This document shows positions 1 through 12,235 of a DNA stretch of 64,000 bases, in pieces; position 1 is the stretch's first letter; each line of letters opens with the position of its first letter. The translations under genes were made by a program, and so were the position numbers. The DNA comes from Gammaproteobacteria bacterium (GTDB lineage Bacteria > Pseudomonadota > Gammaproteobacteria > DSM-16500), in the NCBI GenBank assembly GCA_021156085.1, contig JAJNBC010000010.1:1-64000 (forward strand), given 5' to 3'. The notes under the pieces were generated by a model, which worked only from the letters and a program-made list of their open reading frames with translations, had not been told where the DNA came from and ran no database searches.

Positions 1-222
1 AACGCTCTGATTTTCTGTGCTCCGATGCTCATTGACTCGCATGTCAACTGCGCTTCGGTGCTCAAAAATCAAAGCGTTCCACCTCGGCCTAGCGAATTGC
101 CCTCCGTTCTACTATGCCGGACGCAACCCCTTTGATTTTCTGTGTTCTGATGCTCATTGACTTGCCTGTCAACCGCCTGGGTTATCCTAAAACCTATCTA
201 GGCTATTCTTAGCGGGAATGCC
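1..222. repeat. Intergenic repeat modules with a long imperfect hairpin
   Basis: No gene is visible here. Bases 1-25 pair imperfectly with about 54-78 (both outer ends read AACGCT/AGCGTT), making a long hairpin. About 44 bases of the left arm and loop (8-51) recur as a direct copy at 133-176 with a few substitutions. The right end (200-222) contains, in reverse complement, CATTCCCGCTAAG and AAGAATAGCCT, both found again near 36274-36345. The 9-mer CTATGCCGG at 112-120 is also shared with other intergenic regions (36300s as its complement, 39419). This looks like a decayed dispersed non-coding repeat, not a gene. The family name is unknown to me. Confidence 0.5.
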
Positions 223-225
223 AAT

Positions 226-1593
226 TTACTTTATTACATCTTTTATGAAATTCTGCAGCGCTAAGTTAGCATAACTGATTTTATCCACACATAGAAATGC
301 AGTGTGCTCAAGTTTGTCGCCTATCGCATCAATCATCATGGACATTTCATTGAGGGGGCGCACAATGCCTTGTTCATTGGTAATTAAAATAGGATCATCT
401 TCAACAGTATAAGATTGATGAGGCGTTTGAATGAGTGTGAGTTGCCAATCTTGTATCTCGGGGTGATGAGTTATTTTAAATTCCGCTAGCTGCTTTTTTA
501 CGTGAGGTATGTCGGCAACATCGAGGCGAATAATTTTAGGCATTTGTCGATGATGTAAGCGTTGAGCTATTTGTGCTGCAGGATGTTGAATATCCATTTG
601 TGCTAATAATTTTACGATTGCAAAAACATCGTAATCACATAACTCTTTATAATTAGCGTAATTTTCCCGGAGAAAATTTTGTTTATGTTGCTCAAGATCC
701 GTGGCCGCATTGATTGTTTGATTAAATTGATTAGCGTTTGATAAGAAAATACCTAAGCGTGTTTTTTTTATTTCAGCGTAAGGGCGATAATTATCTATAT
801 TTTCTGCGAGGCTTATTAATAATTTAATGAGAAAGGATTCTAGTGCTAATTTTTTTTGATGAAGATAAATATTTCGGGTCATTAAACGCCGGGCCATTAA
901 ATAATGTTCCACAACGCCTATTCCTTTGTGAGTGAGGCCGAGCCGCTCATCTTGGTTGGAATCCACAATGACCATGGAATTTAACATCCAGCGTAAATCA
1001 AATTCACCATAAGCTACTCCGCAAAAATGGCTATCGCGCAAGAGATAATCTAGACGATCCGCATCTAGCTGCGAAGAAACAATATCAGCTAATAATTGTT
1101 TGACGGGTGCTTTGTGCATGATCATAGCTTCAATTAAACTAAATTTTTCTTCCGTTAAACAATGACGGGGATTGCGGTGATTGTAGGCGGAAAAAAAATT
1201 TTTAGTACGGTATTCGGCGAGAAAAAATGGAGTCCATGCTTCATGACGAATGAGTTTTTTATGAAATAAATCTTCAAAAGTATGAGAAAAAGGGCCGTGA
1301 CCTATATCATGTAATAGGCAAGCAATCATGACCAACTGCCGTTCTTCTTCAGCTAATCCAATTTTATGCGAGATTTGACCAGCAATATAAGCGCATCCTA
1401 AACAATGATTAAAGCGGGTATGTACAGCGCCCGGAAAAATAAAATCACCCATGCCTAATTGTTTGATATGACGCAAACGTTGAAAATCAGGGCTATCAAT
1501 AAAAGGCTTGAGCCAATTATTTTCTGACATAGTAAATTGCATTGTACCGTGAACCGGATCTTTGATGGCATGGTAGATATTTTCAGTATGCAT
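226..1593 (-). CDS. HD-domain phosphohydrolase (SAMHD1/dNTPase-like, COG1078 type)
   Basis: Probable metal-dependent phosphohydrolase of the HD superfamily, in the branch that includes SAMHD1 and bacterial dGTPase-like proteins. It likely hydrolyses nucleotides in the cytosol; the substrate is not readable. Counting from the ATG at 1593 (455 aa), the HD signature is His63 in HTRFNH, His95-Asp96 in LLHDIGHGPFSH, and the distal Asp in SQLDADRLDYLLRD. The reading frame extends to a TTG at 1638, but the ATG at 1593 opens the conserved start (NIYHAIKDPVHG) and is preferred. It is transcribed divergently from parB and sits where parA would be expected in related genomes. Confidence 0.85.
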   Translation of the reverse strand: MHTENIYHAIKDPVHGTMQFTMSENNWLKPFIDSPDFQRLRHIKQLGMGDFIFPGAVHTRFNHCLGCAYIAGQISHKIGLAEEERQLVMIACLLHDIGHGPFSHTFEDLFHKKLIRHEAWTPFFLAEYRTKNFFSAYNHRNPRHCLTEEKFSLIEAMIMHKAPVKQLLADIVSSQLDADRLDYLLRDSHFCGVAYGEFDLRWMLNSMVIVDSNQDERLGLTHKGIGVVEHYLMARRLMTRNIYLHQKKLALESFLIKLLISLAENIDNYRPYAEIKKTRLGIFLSNANQFNQTINAATDLEQHKQNFLRENYANYKELCDYDVFAIVKLLAQMDIQHPAAQIAQRLHHRQMPKIIRLDVADIPHVKKQLAEFKITHHPEIQDWQLTLIQTPHQSYTVEDDPILITNEQGIVRPLNEMSMMIDAIGDKLEHTAFLCVDKISYANLALQNFIKDVIK

Positions 1594-1772
1594 GGCGAAT
1601 CCAATTTTCAGGGATTGAATGGCTAAAAGTTTGAGCAATATCGTATCAGAATTATTAAGGAAGCTACAGCAGTTCTGGAGGTCTTTATGGAAATGAATTA
1701 TCCGCTCTCTACTCTAGCGCTTCCAGCGACTATTGATTAAGATGAGACTTGAATAGGCAATTGGGTGAGCTC

Positions 1773-2639
1773 ATGGTGAAAAAGCGCGGTTTGGGAAAGT
1801 CATTGGATGCATTGTTAATAGGCTCTTCATCTTGGGCGGAGGAGCCAAGCTCTGGCTTGAATCAAAAAGAGACATTATGTCAATTAGCTGTTGAGTTAGT
1901 TCAAAGCGGGAAATATCAGCCACGGCGAGATATGAATCCTGAAGGATTAGAAGAATTGGCTGGTTCTATCCGAGCGCAAGGCGTGATTCAGCCGATTCTT
2001 GTGCGACATTTGCCGAGTGGCCGATATGAAATAGTGGCGGGTGAGAGACGCTGGCGAGCTGCACAGCTAGCGGGTTTGGCAGAAATTCCTGCTATCGTGC
2101 GAAATATTCCAGACGAAGCAGCTGTTGCAATTGCTTTGATAGAAAATATTCAACGAGAGAATTTAAACCCGATTGAAGAAGCGATGGCTTTACAAAGATT
2201 ATTAGAAGAATTTTCTATGACTCATCATCAAGTGGCTGAAGCGGTAGGAAAATCAAGAGCGGGCGTAACTAATTTGCTTCGATTGCTGACATTAACAGAC
2301 GAGGTGAGAACTTTGCTTGAGCAGGGAGATATAGAAATGGGCCATGCACGTGCTTTATTGACATTACCTCCTGATTTACAAATTGATGCTGCGCGTGCGA
2401 TTGTTAATAAAAAATTATCTGTGCGCGAGACGGAGGAGTTGGTGCGTCGCTTACAAACTCCTTCCCTTCATGGCATATCTAAGCCTCTTGATCCTGATGT
2501 TATGCGATTACAAGAATTATTATCCAATCAGTTAAAATTACCCGTTCTTGTTCAGCACAGCAAGAAAGGAAGCGGAAAAATAGTGATTCGTTATCAAAAT
2601 TTGGCTGACTTGGACATGTTGCTAGAATATTTGCAATAA
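1773..2639 (+). CDS. parB: Chromosome-partitioning protein ParB
   Basis: ParB-family CTP-dependent DNA clamp that binds parS sites and directs origin segregation. The N-terminus VKKRGLGKSLDALL is the usual ParA-stimulating tail. The nuclease-like CTP-binding domain follows, with GERRWRAAQLAG and ENIQRENLNPIEEA, then the helix-turn-helix around HHQVAEAVGKSRAGVTN, and a C-terminal dimerisation region. I chose the ATG at 1773 (288 aa) because GGGTGAG lies just upstream; the frame also has a TTG at 1749. The partner parA is not next to it. The gene ends 91 bases before atpI, an arrangement known from Coxiella/Pseudomonas-type gammaproteobacteria. Confidence 0.93.
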   Translation: MVKKRGLGKSLDALLIGSSSWAEEPSSGLNQKETLCQLAVELVQSGKYQPRRDMNPEGLEELAGSIRAQGVIQPILVRHLPSGRYEIVAGERRWRAAQLAGLAEIPAIVRNIPDEAAVAIALIENIQRENLNPIEEAMALQRLLEEFSMTHHQVAEAVGKSRAGVTNLLRLLTLTDEVRTLLEQGDIEMGHARALLTLPPDLQIDAARAIVNKKLSVRETEELVRRLQTPSLHGISKPLDPDVMRLQELLSNQLKLPVLVQHSKKGSGKIVIRYQNLADLDMLLEYLQ

Positions 2640-2648
2640 AATTTCGCA

Positions 2649-2677
2649 TTGCAGTACCTCTATAAAATCATTATACT
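2649..2677 (+). promoter_or_regulatory. Sigma70-type promoter for the atp operon
   Basis: TTGCAG at 2649-2654 and TATACT at 2672-2677 are separated by exactly 17 bases. The -10 ends 53 bases before the GTG start of atpI. Spacing and both hexamers are close to the sigma70 consensus. It lies in the only gap between parB and the ATP synthase genes. Confidence 0.6.
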
Positions 2678-2730
2678 CGGCCGAGTTTTCGCGGATGATC
2701 GAGCTTTCGTAGTTTTTGGGAGTAAAGTGA

Positions 2731-3905
<1,175 letters not shown>

Positions 3906-3911
3906 TTTTAA

Positions 3912-4223
<312 letters not shown>

Positions 4224-4238
4224 GTGTGAGGAAAAAGA

Positions 4239-4712
4239 ATGGAGATTAATGCAACTTTAATCGGTCAGTTGATCACTTTTGCAATCTTGGTATGGTTTAC
4301 CATGAAATATGTGTGGCCACCTATTACCAAGGCTATGCAAGAGCGCGAAAAGACAATCGCAGCTGGCTTAGAAGCAGCTGAGCGCAGCAAGCGTGAACTT
4401 GAACAAGCTCAGCATAAAGCATTATCTATCGTTCATGATGCTAAACGGGATGCTACTCAAGTCATTGAGCAAGCGCATAAACGCTCTGCTCAAATTCTTG
4501 AAGAAGCTAAAGGTGCTGCCCGGGAAGAAGGAGAGCGGTTGATGGAGCGTGCAAAAGCTGAAATTGGGCGTGAAGTTAATCAAGCTAAAGAAGCCTTACG
4601 TAAGCAATTGTCATCGCTTGTAGTGCAAGCTGCAGAAAAAATTATTCAACATAATTTGGATCCTGCTAAGCAAGCGGACTTGTTAGACGAATTTGTGGCT
4701 GAAATAGAATAA
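4239..4712 (+). CDS. atpF: ATP synthase Fo subunit b
   Basis: Peripheral-stalk subunit b (157 aa, normal length). One N-terminal membrane helix (about residues 5-25) is followed by a long charged alpha-helical coiled coil rich in Ala, Glu, Lys and Arg that dimerises and reaches the delta subunit. A clear GAGGA precedes the ATG. The stop overlaps the atpH start as TAATG. Confidence 0.95.
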   Translation: MEINATLIGQLITFAILVWFTMKYVWPPITKAMQEREKTIAAGLEAAERSKRELEQAQHKALSIVHDAKRDATQVIEQAHKRSAQILEEAKGAAREEGERLMERAKAEIGREVNQAKEALRKQLSSLVVQAAEKIIQHNLDPAKQADLLDEFVAEIE

Positions 4713-5242
4713 TGAGCAATTTGACAACCATAGCAAGACCTTATGCAAAAGCGGCATTTGAATATGCATTGCAAAAAAATGCCGTGCCTATGTGGGAGGA
4801 AATGCTTTGTAGCGCAGCGTCATTGATAGAGCAAAGGTCTCTTGCTGGGTTGTTATCTAGTCCCGAAATCGCAAAGACAAAGATAGCAGATTTATTTTGT
4901 GATGTTTTATCTTCAGTATTGGATGCTGAGAAACGGAATTTTATCCGTTTATTGGCGGAAAATGGCAGGCTTCCTATTTTGCCAGAGATTGCAAATTTAT
5001 TTGCAAATTATCGTGCAGAGCAGGAAAAAAATATGACTGTGCAAGTTATTTCAGCTATTACGTTAGATGAACAATATCAACATAAACTTGCAGCTAGTTT
5101 AACAACATGGTTGAAACGAAAAATTTCTTTGCAGTGTACTCTTGATCCCACTTTGTTGGGCGGGATTGTGGTGCGAGCAGGCGGTAGGGTCATTGATGGT
5201 TCTGTGCGCGGTAAATTAAATCGGTTATACGAATCTCTTTAA
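4712..5242 (+). CDS. atpH: ATP synthase F1 subunit delta
   Basis: Delta (OSCP-type) subunit, 176 aa, linking the b-stalk to the top of the F1 head. The N-terminal six-helix domain starts with TIARPYAKAAFEYA, and the C-terminal part contains DPTLLGGIVVRAGGRVIDGS, the family signature. The ATG overlaps the atpF stop (TAATG), so the pair is translationally coupled. Confidence 0.95.
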   Translation: MSNLTTIARPYAKAAFEYALQKNAVPMWEEMLCSAASLIEQRSLAGLLSSPEIAKTKIADLFCDVLSSVLDAEKRNFIRLLAENGRLPILPEIANLFANYRAEQEKNMTVQVISAITLDEQYQHKLAASLTTWLKRKISLQCTLDPTLLGGIVVRAGGRVIDGSVRGKLNRLYESL

Positions 5243-5253
5243 GGTAAAGAACT

Positions 5254-6801
5254 ATGCAACAAACGCAATTAAATCCAATAGAAATTAGTGAGCTTATCAA
5301 ACAGCGCATTGCGCAATTTGATGTTAAGGCAGAAATCCGCACAGAAGGAACCATTGTCAGTCTTAAAGATGGGATCGTGCGCATCCATGGTTTGACGGAT
5401 GTCATGCAAGGAGAAATGATTGAATTTTCTGGAAATACCTATGGTTTGGCATTGAATCTGGAACGTGATTATGTAGGGGCGGTGGTATTAGGTAGAGCCG
5501 ATCATTTAGCAGAAGGCCAAATTGCAAAGTGCACAGGGCGTATTTTAGAAGTGCCCGTAGGTGAAGGATTATTAGGTCGTGTGGTGGATGCATTAGGTCA
5601 TCCTATTGATGGTAAAGGTGATATTCAAGCAACCACCACAGCGCCTGTGGAAAAAGTGGCGCCCGGCGTTATTTTTCGTCAACCTGTTGCGCAGCCTCTA
5701 CAAACAGGAGTGAAAGCCATTGATTCCATGGTACCTATCGGCCGTGGTCAGCGCGAACTGATTATTGGTGATAGACAAACAGGTAAAACAGCGGTGGCTA
5801 TTGATACTATCATTAATCAATGTGGTACTGGAGTGAAGTGCATTTACGTGGCAATTGGCCAGAAGGCTTCCTCTATTGCAACGGTGGTACGTAAGTTGGA
5901 AGAACACGGTGCGATGGCTCATACCATTATTGTTGCAGCCCCAGCGGCTGAAGCAGCTGCCTTGCAATATATTGCACCTTATGCCGGGTGTACAATGGGT
6001 GAATATTTTCGTGATAAAGGTGAAGACGCGCTTATTATCTATGATGATTTAACGAAACAAGCATGGGCTTATCGTCAAATCTCATTATTATTACGTCGTC
6101 CGCCAGGTCGCGAAGCCTATCCTGGGGACATTTTTTATTTACATTCGCGTTTATTAGAACGTGCTTCGCGTGTTAATCCTGATTATGTAGAGAAAATGAC
6201 TCAGGGCAAGGTCAAAGGTAAGACAGGGTCATTAACCGCGCTGCCTATCATTGAAACGCAAGCGGGTGACGTCTCTGCTTTCGTTTCAACAAACGTTATT
6301 TCCATCACCGATGGACAAATATTTTTGGAAACAGATTTATTTAATTCAGGCGTTCGCCCTGCTATTAATGCAGGGCTGTCAGTATCGCGTGTGGGGGGTG
6401 CTGCGCAAACTAAAATTATTAAGAAATTAGTGGGAGGCATTCGTATTGCGCTCGCGCAATATCGCGAGCTTGCCGCATTTTCACAATTTTTATCTGATCT
6501 GGATGAAGCTACACGTAAGCAATTGGAGCGTGGGCAGCGCATTACAGAAGTCATGAAACAAAAACAATATCAGCCTCTCTCGGTTGCTGAAATGGCACTT
6601 ATTTTGTATGCGGCCAGCGAAGGGTATCTCGATGATTTGCCGCTTAATAGAATTGCTGATTTTGAACATAGTATTTTAGGTTTTGCACGTGGTAATTATA
6701 TTGATTTTATGGATAAAATTAATAAAACGGGTGACTATAGTCCTGAAATCGTTGAAACATTTAAGACGATTATCTCTTCATTCAAAGCAAATTACGTATA
6801 A
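5254..6801 (+). CDS. atpA: ATP synthase F1 subunit alpha
   Basis: Non-catalytic nucleotide-binding alpha subunit of F1 (515 aa, full length). The Walker A motif is at 172-179 (GDRQTGKT). The ATP synthase alpha/beta signature is visible near [14 protein letters not shown], with the catalytic-interface Arg in the segment SRVGG. AAGG precedes the ATG by a good distance. It is in standard operon order between delta and gamma. Confidence 0.98.
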   Translation: MQQTQLNPIEISELIKQRIAQFDVKAEIRTEGTIVSLKDGIVRIHGLTDVMQGEMIEFSGNTYGLALNLERDYVGAVVLGRADHLAEGQIAKCTGRILEVPVGEGLLGRVVDALGHPIDGKGDIQATTTAPVEKVAPGVIFRQPVAQPLQTGVKAIDSMVPIGRGQRELIIGDRQTGKTAVAIDTIINQCGTGVKCIYVAIGQKASSIATVVRKLEEHGAMAHTIIVAAPAAEAAALQYIAPYAGCTMGEYFRDKGEDALIIYDDLTKQAWAYRQISLLLRRPPGREAYPGDIFYLHSRLLERASRVNPDYVEKMTQGKVKGKTGSLTALPIIETQAGDVSAFVSTNVISITDGQIFLETDLFNSGVRPAINAGLSVSRVGGAAQTKIIKKLVGGIRIALAQYRELAAFSQFLSDLDEATRKQLERGQRITEVMKQKQYQPLSVAEMALILYAASEGYLDDLPLNRIADFEHSILGFARGNYIDFMDKINKTGDYSPEIVETFKTIISSFKANYV

Positions 6802-6813
6802 AGGTAATGCGTT

Positions 6814-7677
6814 ATGGCGGTAGCAAAAGAGATTCGGGCTAAAATTCACAGTATCAAGAATACGCAGAAAATTACGCGCGCCATGGAAATGGTGGCGGCG
6901 AGTAAAATGCGTAAAGTGCAAGATCGCATGCAGCGTGCCAAGCCTTATGCGCATAAAATCTTACAAGTGATTGGTCATCTCGCGAAAGGTCATCCTGAGT
7001 ATCGTCACCCTTATTTACAAGAACGTGAAATTAAGCGAGTAGGTTTTATTGTGGTGACCACGGATCGCGGCTTATGCGGCGGCTTAAACTCAAATTTATT
7101 AAAATATTCTCTGCAGCAGATTAAGAAATGGAAAGACCAAGGTGCGGAAATTAATCTTTGTTTAGTGGGCACTAAAGCAGAAAGTTTTTTCAAGCGTATA
7201 GGCGGAAGGATATTAGCCCATGCAACTCATTTGGGTGATGCGCCAAAATTAGCGGACTTAATCGGCGTTGTGAAAGTGATGCTGACGGCTTATATGGATA
7301 AGCAAATAGACGCCTTGTTTTTATGTTCTAATGAGTTTGTAAATACCATGAAACAAGAACCTGTTGTGCAGCAGATGCTGCCTATTGTTCCTTCAACCAA
7401 TGAAAAATTAGAGCATTATTGGGATTATATTTATGAACCGGATAATGCTAGAGAATTGTTAGATCAACTATTAAGCCGTTATATTGAATCCCAAGTGTAT
7501 CGCGGAGTTATTGAGAATATCGCATGTGAACAGGCGGCGCGCATGGTTGCTATGAAAAATGCAACGGATAATGCGACTGAGTTAATTAATGACTTACAAT
7601 TGATTTATCACAAAGCACGGCAGGCAGCAATTACGCGTGAGCTCAATGAAATTGTTGCAGGTGCGGCAGTCGTATAG
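6814..7677 (+). CDS. atpG: ATP synthase F1 subunit gamma
   Basis: Central rotor-shaft subunit gamma (287 aa). The N-terminal helix [20 protein letters not shown] and the C-terminal helix (ASRYIE-type region through [19 protein letters not shown]) form the coiled coil inserted into the alpha3-beta3 head. [11 protein letters not shown] is the conserved central segment. AAGG lies upstream of the ATG. Confidence 0.97.
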   Translation: MAVAKEIRAKIHSIKNTQKITRAMEMVAASKMRKVQDRMQRAKPYAHKILQVIGHLAKGHPEYRHPYLQEREIKRVGFIVVTTDRGLCGGLNSNLLKYSLQQIKKWKDQGAEINLCLVGTKAESFFKRIGGRILAHATHLGDAPKLADLIGVVKVMLTAYMDKQIDALFLCSNEFVNTMKQEPVVQQMLPIVPSTNEKLEHYWDYIYEPDNARELLDQLLSRYIESQVYRGVIENIACEQAARMVAMKNATDNATELINDLQLIYHKARQAAITRELNEIVAGAAVV

Positions 7678-7685
7678 TCGCATAG

Positions 7686-9104
<1,419 letters not shown>

Positions 9105-9121
9105 GCAAGGCATGATTTTAT

Positions 9122-9562
9122 ATGACAGCTACAAGAGTGACATTACGTCTAGATATAGTAAGCGCTGAAGAAGCTATTTTTTCTGGTGAGGCAGAAATGG
9201 TATTTGTAACCGGTGCAATGGGTGAGTTAGGCATTGCGCCGGGCCATGCCCCTTTAGTGACTGCGCTTAAATCAGGCAATATTCGTGTTATTTCACCTGA
9301 AACTAAAAAAGAAGAAGTGTTTTATGTCAAAGGCGGTATGCTAGAAGTACAGCCTTTTGTTGTCACCGTCTTGGCAGATACTGTTGTACGCGCACACGAT
9401 ATTGACGAAGCTGCTGCTTTAGAAGCTAAAGCCCGCGCTGAACAAGCCTTAGCAACCAAGTCTACCGAAATTGATTTCGCCAAAGCAAGTGCAGAATTAG
9501 CAGAAGCTATTGCACAAATACGCGCCGTGCAGAAAATGAAGGCGAAATACACAAATAAATAA
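9122..9562 (+). CDS. atpC: ATP synthase F1 subunit epsilon
   Basis: Epsilon subunit (146 aa), last gene of the operon. The N-terminal beta-sandwich contains GAMGELGIAPGHAPLVT, the family signature, followed by the C-terminal two-helix regulatory region (DEAAALEAKARAEQAL onwards), which can inhibit ATP hydrolysis. Length is normal. Confidence 0.96.
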   Translation: MTATRVTLRLDIVSAEEAIFSGEAEMVFVTGAMGELGIAPGHAPLVTALKSGNIRVISPETKKEEVFYVKGGMLEVQPFVVTVLADTVVRAHDIDEAAALEAKARAEQALATKSTEIDFAKASAELAEAIAQIRAVQKMKAKYTNK

Positions 9563-9600
9563 TCATTTTTTTTGGCAAAACTCTAGAAAGGCCCTCTATT

Positions 9601-9618
9601 TTTCTGATTATTCAGAAA
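9601..9618 (+). terminator. AT-rich hairpin after the atp operon
   Basis: TTTCTGA at 9601-9607 pairs perfectly with TCAGAAA at 9612-9618 around a 4-base loop and is followed by a T-rich tail. It lies 39 bases after atpC, so it may end the operon. The stem is weak (AT-rich). Confidence 0.35.
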
Positions 9619-9646
9619 TTATTATTTACAAATTGTGAGAAAGGGT

Positions 9647-9963
9647 ATGTTTTATAATCCTTTTAAAGAAATATATGAAGATTGGCATACAATCAATTCT
9701 ATACGTAAAATTTGATGTTTGGTTAAATATAGCATGCGCATGCTGCACGGGCGTTTTTCAAAGGATTTTTCCGATGAAACTGAGCTTGGGTTATTAGATT
9801 ATCTTTTGTGTTAGCTAGCTTACCCAATGTTCCCTCCCCCGTAGTGCAGATGATTGTAGACTATGCTGACAATACTCAGCCTCCCCAACAACAAAAAAAT
9901 AACTACTTTGATGATAATCTTGACTCATCCCTAGATGCTGGGTATGGCTGGCTAAGGTTTTAA
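9647..9963 (+). pseudogene. Apparent decayed gene in the atpC-parC gap
   Basis: This covers most of the 437-base space between atpC and parC. An ATG at 9647 with GAGAAAGGG upstream opens a frame that meets a TGA after 22 codons. The same frame continues from 9716 to a TAG after LLDYLL. A shifted frame then gives a plausible protein end containing SLPNVPSPVVQMIVDYAD and DDNLDSSLDAGYGWLRF, ending at 9961-9963. The pieces LP..V...I.DYA resemble the starts of effector-type proteins of Legionellales. One stop and one frameshift suggest a dead gene. It could also be chance coding in AT-rich spacer. Confidence 0.35.
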
Positions 9964-9986
9964 TTGTTTACTATATTTATTATTTG

Positions 9987-10000
9987 GCTATAGTTATAGC
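9987..10000 (-). terminator. Small palindromic hairpin at the end of parC
   Basis: GCTATA and TATAGC (9987-9992 and 9995-10000) form a perfect stem around two bases, immediately after the parC stop codon. There is no clear T tract on the minus strand, so its terminator role is uncertain. Confidence 0.25.
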
Positions 10001-12234
10001 TATTTTTCTGTACTTAATTTATCTATTTTCTGCAACGCGCGAGGTAATTTATTACCGCGCTTGCCACGCTCACCTACATAGGGCTGCCAGTCGTTAGGCT
10101 TTAATTTTAACTGCTTTTTACCCGATGTAATGACCAATGTTTGGTTCTGCGAGAGCACGAGCAGATCGGCTAAAAATTCTTCTCGTGTTAAAACACGTTT
10201 GCTGGGAATATTCATTATTTTATTGCCTTTGCCTTTGACCAAATCGGGCAGCTCTTTCACCGGGAAAATAAGTAAAGAACCCGTATTAGAAACAGCAGCA
10301 ATAAAATCAGTGTTTTTATTAGTAATGAGTTGAGGTTGGAGTGCTTTAGAGCCACTAGGCAAGCTCAAGGCAGATTTACCAGCGCGGTTTTTTCCATAAA
10401 GATTCGCCAATTTTGTTGTAAATCCATATCCTGCGTCAGAGGCTAAAACATATTGCTGTTCATCCTCTCCTACTATCACGTCAATGAATTGTGCATCTGT
10501 TGTGGGGTTTAAACGGCCTGTGAGGGGTTCTCCTTGACCACGTGCGGAGGGTAAGGTATGCGAAGGTAAAGAATAGACGCGGCCAGTTGAATCGAGAAAT
10601 ACGGATAATTGATTGCTGCGCCCTTTTGCCATTGTTAAAAAAGCGTCGCCGGCTTTGTAACTTAAACTAGTAGGATCAATTTCATGTCCTTTTGCGGCAC
10701 GCACCCAGCCCATAGTAGAAAGAATTACGGTGATGGGTTCAGTAGGCAGAATTTCTGTTTCACTTATTGCTTGTGCTTCTTTGCGTATCACCAGCGGTGA
10801 ACGGCGTTTATCGCCAAATTTCTCGCCATCTGCTTGCAATTCTTTGCGTATTAGTTTCTTTAAGCGCGGAGTAGAAGCAAGCAATTGTTCTATTTCTTCT
10901 TGTTCTGCCGCCAGTTTCTTTTGTTCATTTTTAATTTGCATTTCTTCTAAACGTGCTAAATGCCGTAATTTAATTTCTAAAATAGCTTCTGCCTGGATAG
11001 GGGTTAACCTGAAGCGTTTTGTAAGCACAGCTTTTGGCTCATCTTCATGCCGGATAATTTTGATGATTTCATCTAAATTAAGGTAGGCAATGAGCAAACC
11101 TTCTAAAATATGTAGACGGTCCTTTACAATATTTAATCGATATTCTAAACGTTGTTTTACTGTGGTGAGGCGATATTCAAGCCACTCTGTTAGAATGACC
11201 AACAAGCTTTTCACTTGCGGCCGACCATTTAAGCCAATCATATTTAAATTAATGCGGTAGCTGCGTTCTAATTCCGTAGTGGCAAATAAGTGCGCCATTA
11301 GCATATCCACATCTACGCGATTTGAGCGAGGAATAATGACTAAACGCGTGGGATTTTCATGATCCGATTCGTCGCGAAGATCAGCCACTAAAGGTAATTT
11401 TTTATTATGCATTTGCTCCGCAATTTGCGTTAATATTTTTGCGCCGGAGACTTGATGTGGCAGCGCTGTAATAATAATTTCATCATTTTCTACGGTATAA
11501 ACAGAGCGCATACGCAGCGAACCATTTCCTGTGCGATATATTTCTGCAATTTCTTTTTGGGGAGTAATGATTTCAGCTTCGGTGGGGAAATCAGGCGCAT
11601 GAATATGCTCCATGATTTCTTTTAAATTAGCCTCCGGGTGGTCAAGCAAATGGATTAAAGCTTGCGTGACTTCTCTTAAATTGTGAGGTGGAATATCAGT
11701 GGCCATTCCCACCGCAATACCTGTAGTCCCATTCAACAATAAATTCGGTAAACGCGCCGGTAAGAGCGCGGGCTCTTGTAGAGTGCCATCAAAATTAGGC
11801 AACCACTCAACCGTGCCATCGCCAATTTCAGCTAATAGTGCTTCTGCGTAAGGCGATAAGCGCGATTCAGTATACCGCATGGCAGCAAATGATTTTGGGT
11901 CGTCGGGCGAACCCCAATTGCCCTGCCCTTCTATTAATGGATAACGGTAAGAAAAAGGCTGTGCCATTAGTACCATGGCTTCATAGCATGCGACTTCGCC
12001 ATGTGGATGAAATTTACCTAATACATCACCTACCGTTCGTGCGGATTTCTTAAATTTTGCTGTTGCTTTTAATCCCAGTTCTGACATGGCATAGACGATA
12101 CGCCGCTGCACCGGTTTCAAGCCATCACTAATATGTGGCAAAGCGCGGTCTAAAATGACATACATGGAATAATCCAAATAGGCTTTTTCAGCAAATTCGC
12201 TTAATGGAATGTGTTCGATGTTGTTTGCACTCAT
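10000..12234 (-). CDS. parC: DNA topoisomerase IV subunit A
   Basis: ParC (744 aa) breaks and rejoins DNA in the type II topoisomerase that decatenates daughter chromosomes. The catalytic Tyr121 is in [12 protein letters not shown], with the conserved [13 protein letters not shown] before it. Length and the short C-terminal beta-propeller indicate ParC, not GyrA, and parE lies one base upstream. In the quinolone-resistance region the sequence is [12 protein letters not shown], where E. coli has HPHGDSACYEAM, so the drug-binding Ser80 is Val81 here; the Glu equivalent to Glu84 is kept. It is the second gene of a parE-parC operon. Confidence 0.96.
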   Translation of the reverse strand: MSANNIEHIPLSEFAEKAYLDYSMYVILDRALPHISDGLKPVQRRIVYAMSELGLKATAKFKKSARTVGDVLGKFHPHGEVACYEAMVLMAQPFSYRYPLIEGQGNWGSPDDPKSFAAMRYTESRLSPYAEALLAEIGDGTVEWLPNFDGTLQEPALLPARLPNLLLNGTTGIAVGMATDIPPHNLREVTQALIHLLDHPEANLKEIMEHIHAPDFPTEAEIITPQKEIAEIYRTGNGSLRMRSVYTVENDEIIITALPHQVSGAKILTQIAEQMHNKKLPLVADLRDESDHENPTRLVIIPRSNRVDVDMLMAHLFATTELERSYRINLNMIGLNGRPQVKSLLVILTEWLEYRLTTVKQRLEYRLNIVKDRLHILEGLLIAYLNLDEIIKIIRHEDEPKAVLTKRFRLTPIQAEAILEIKLRHLARLEEMQIKNEQKKLAAEQEEIEQLLASTPRLKKLIRKELQADGEKFGDKRRSPLVIRKEAQAISETEILPTEPITVILSTMGWVRAAKGHEIDPTSLSYKAGDAFLTMAKGRSNQLSVFLDSTGRVYSLPSHTLPSARGQGEPLTGRLNPTTDAQFIDVIVGEDEQQYVLASDAGYGFTTKLANLYGKNRAGKSALSLPSGSKALQPQLITNKNTDFIAAVSNTGSLLIFPVKELPDLVKGKGNKIMNIPSKRVLTREEFLADLLVLSQNQTLVITSGKKQLKLKPNDWQPYVGERGKRGNKLPRALQKIDKLSTEK

Positions 12235-12235
12235 T

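Noticed and set aside
1627-1740. Short open frame before parB, considered as a parA remnant
   Set aside because: The reading (ending LALPATID) shows none of the ParA C-terminal motifs; probably chance coding in the divergent spacer.
9322-9552. Minus-strand open frame within atpC
   Set aside because: Shadow of the Ala/Glu/Lys-rich helical end of atpC in the other strand.
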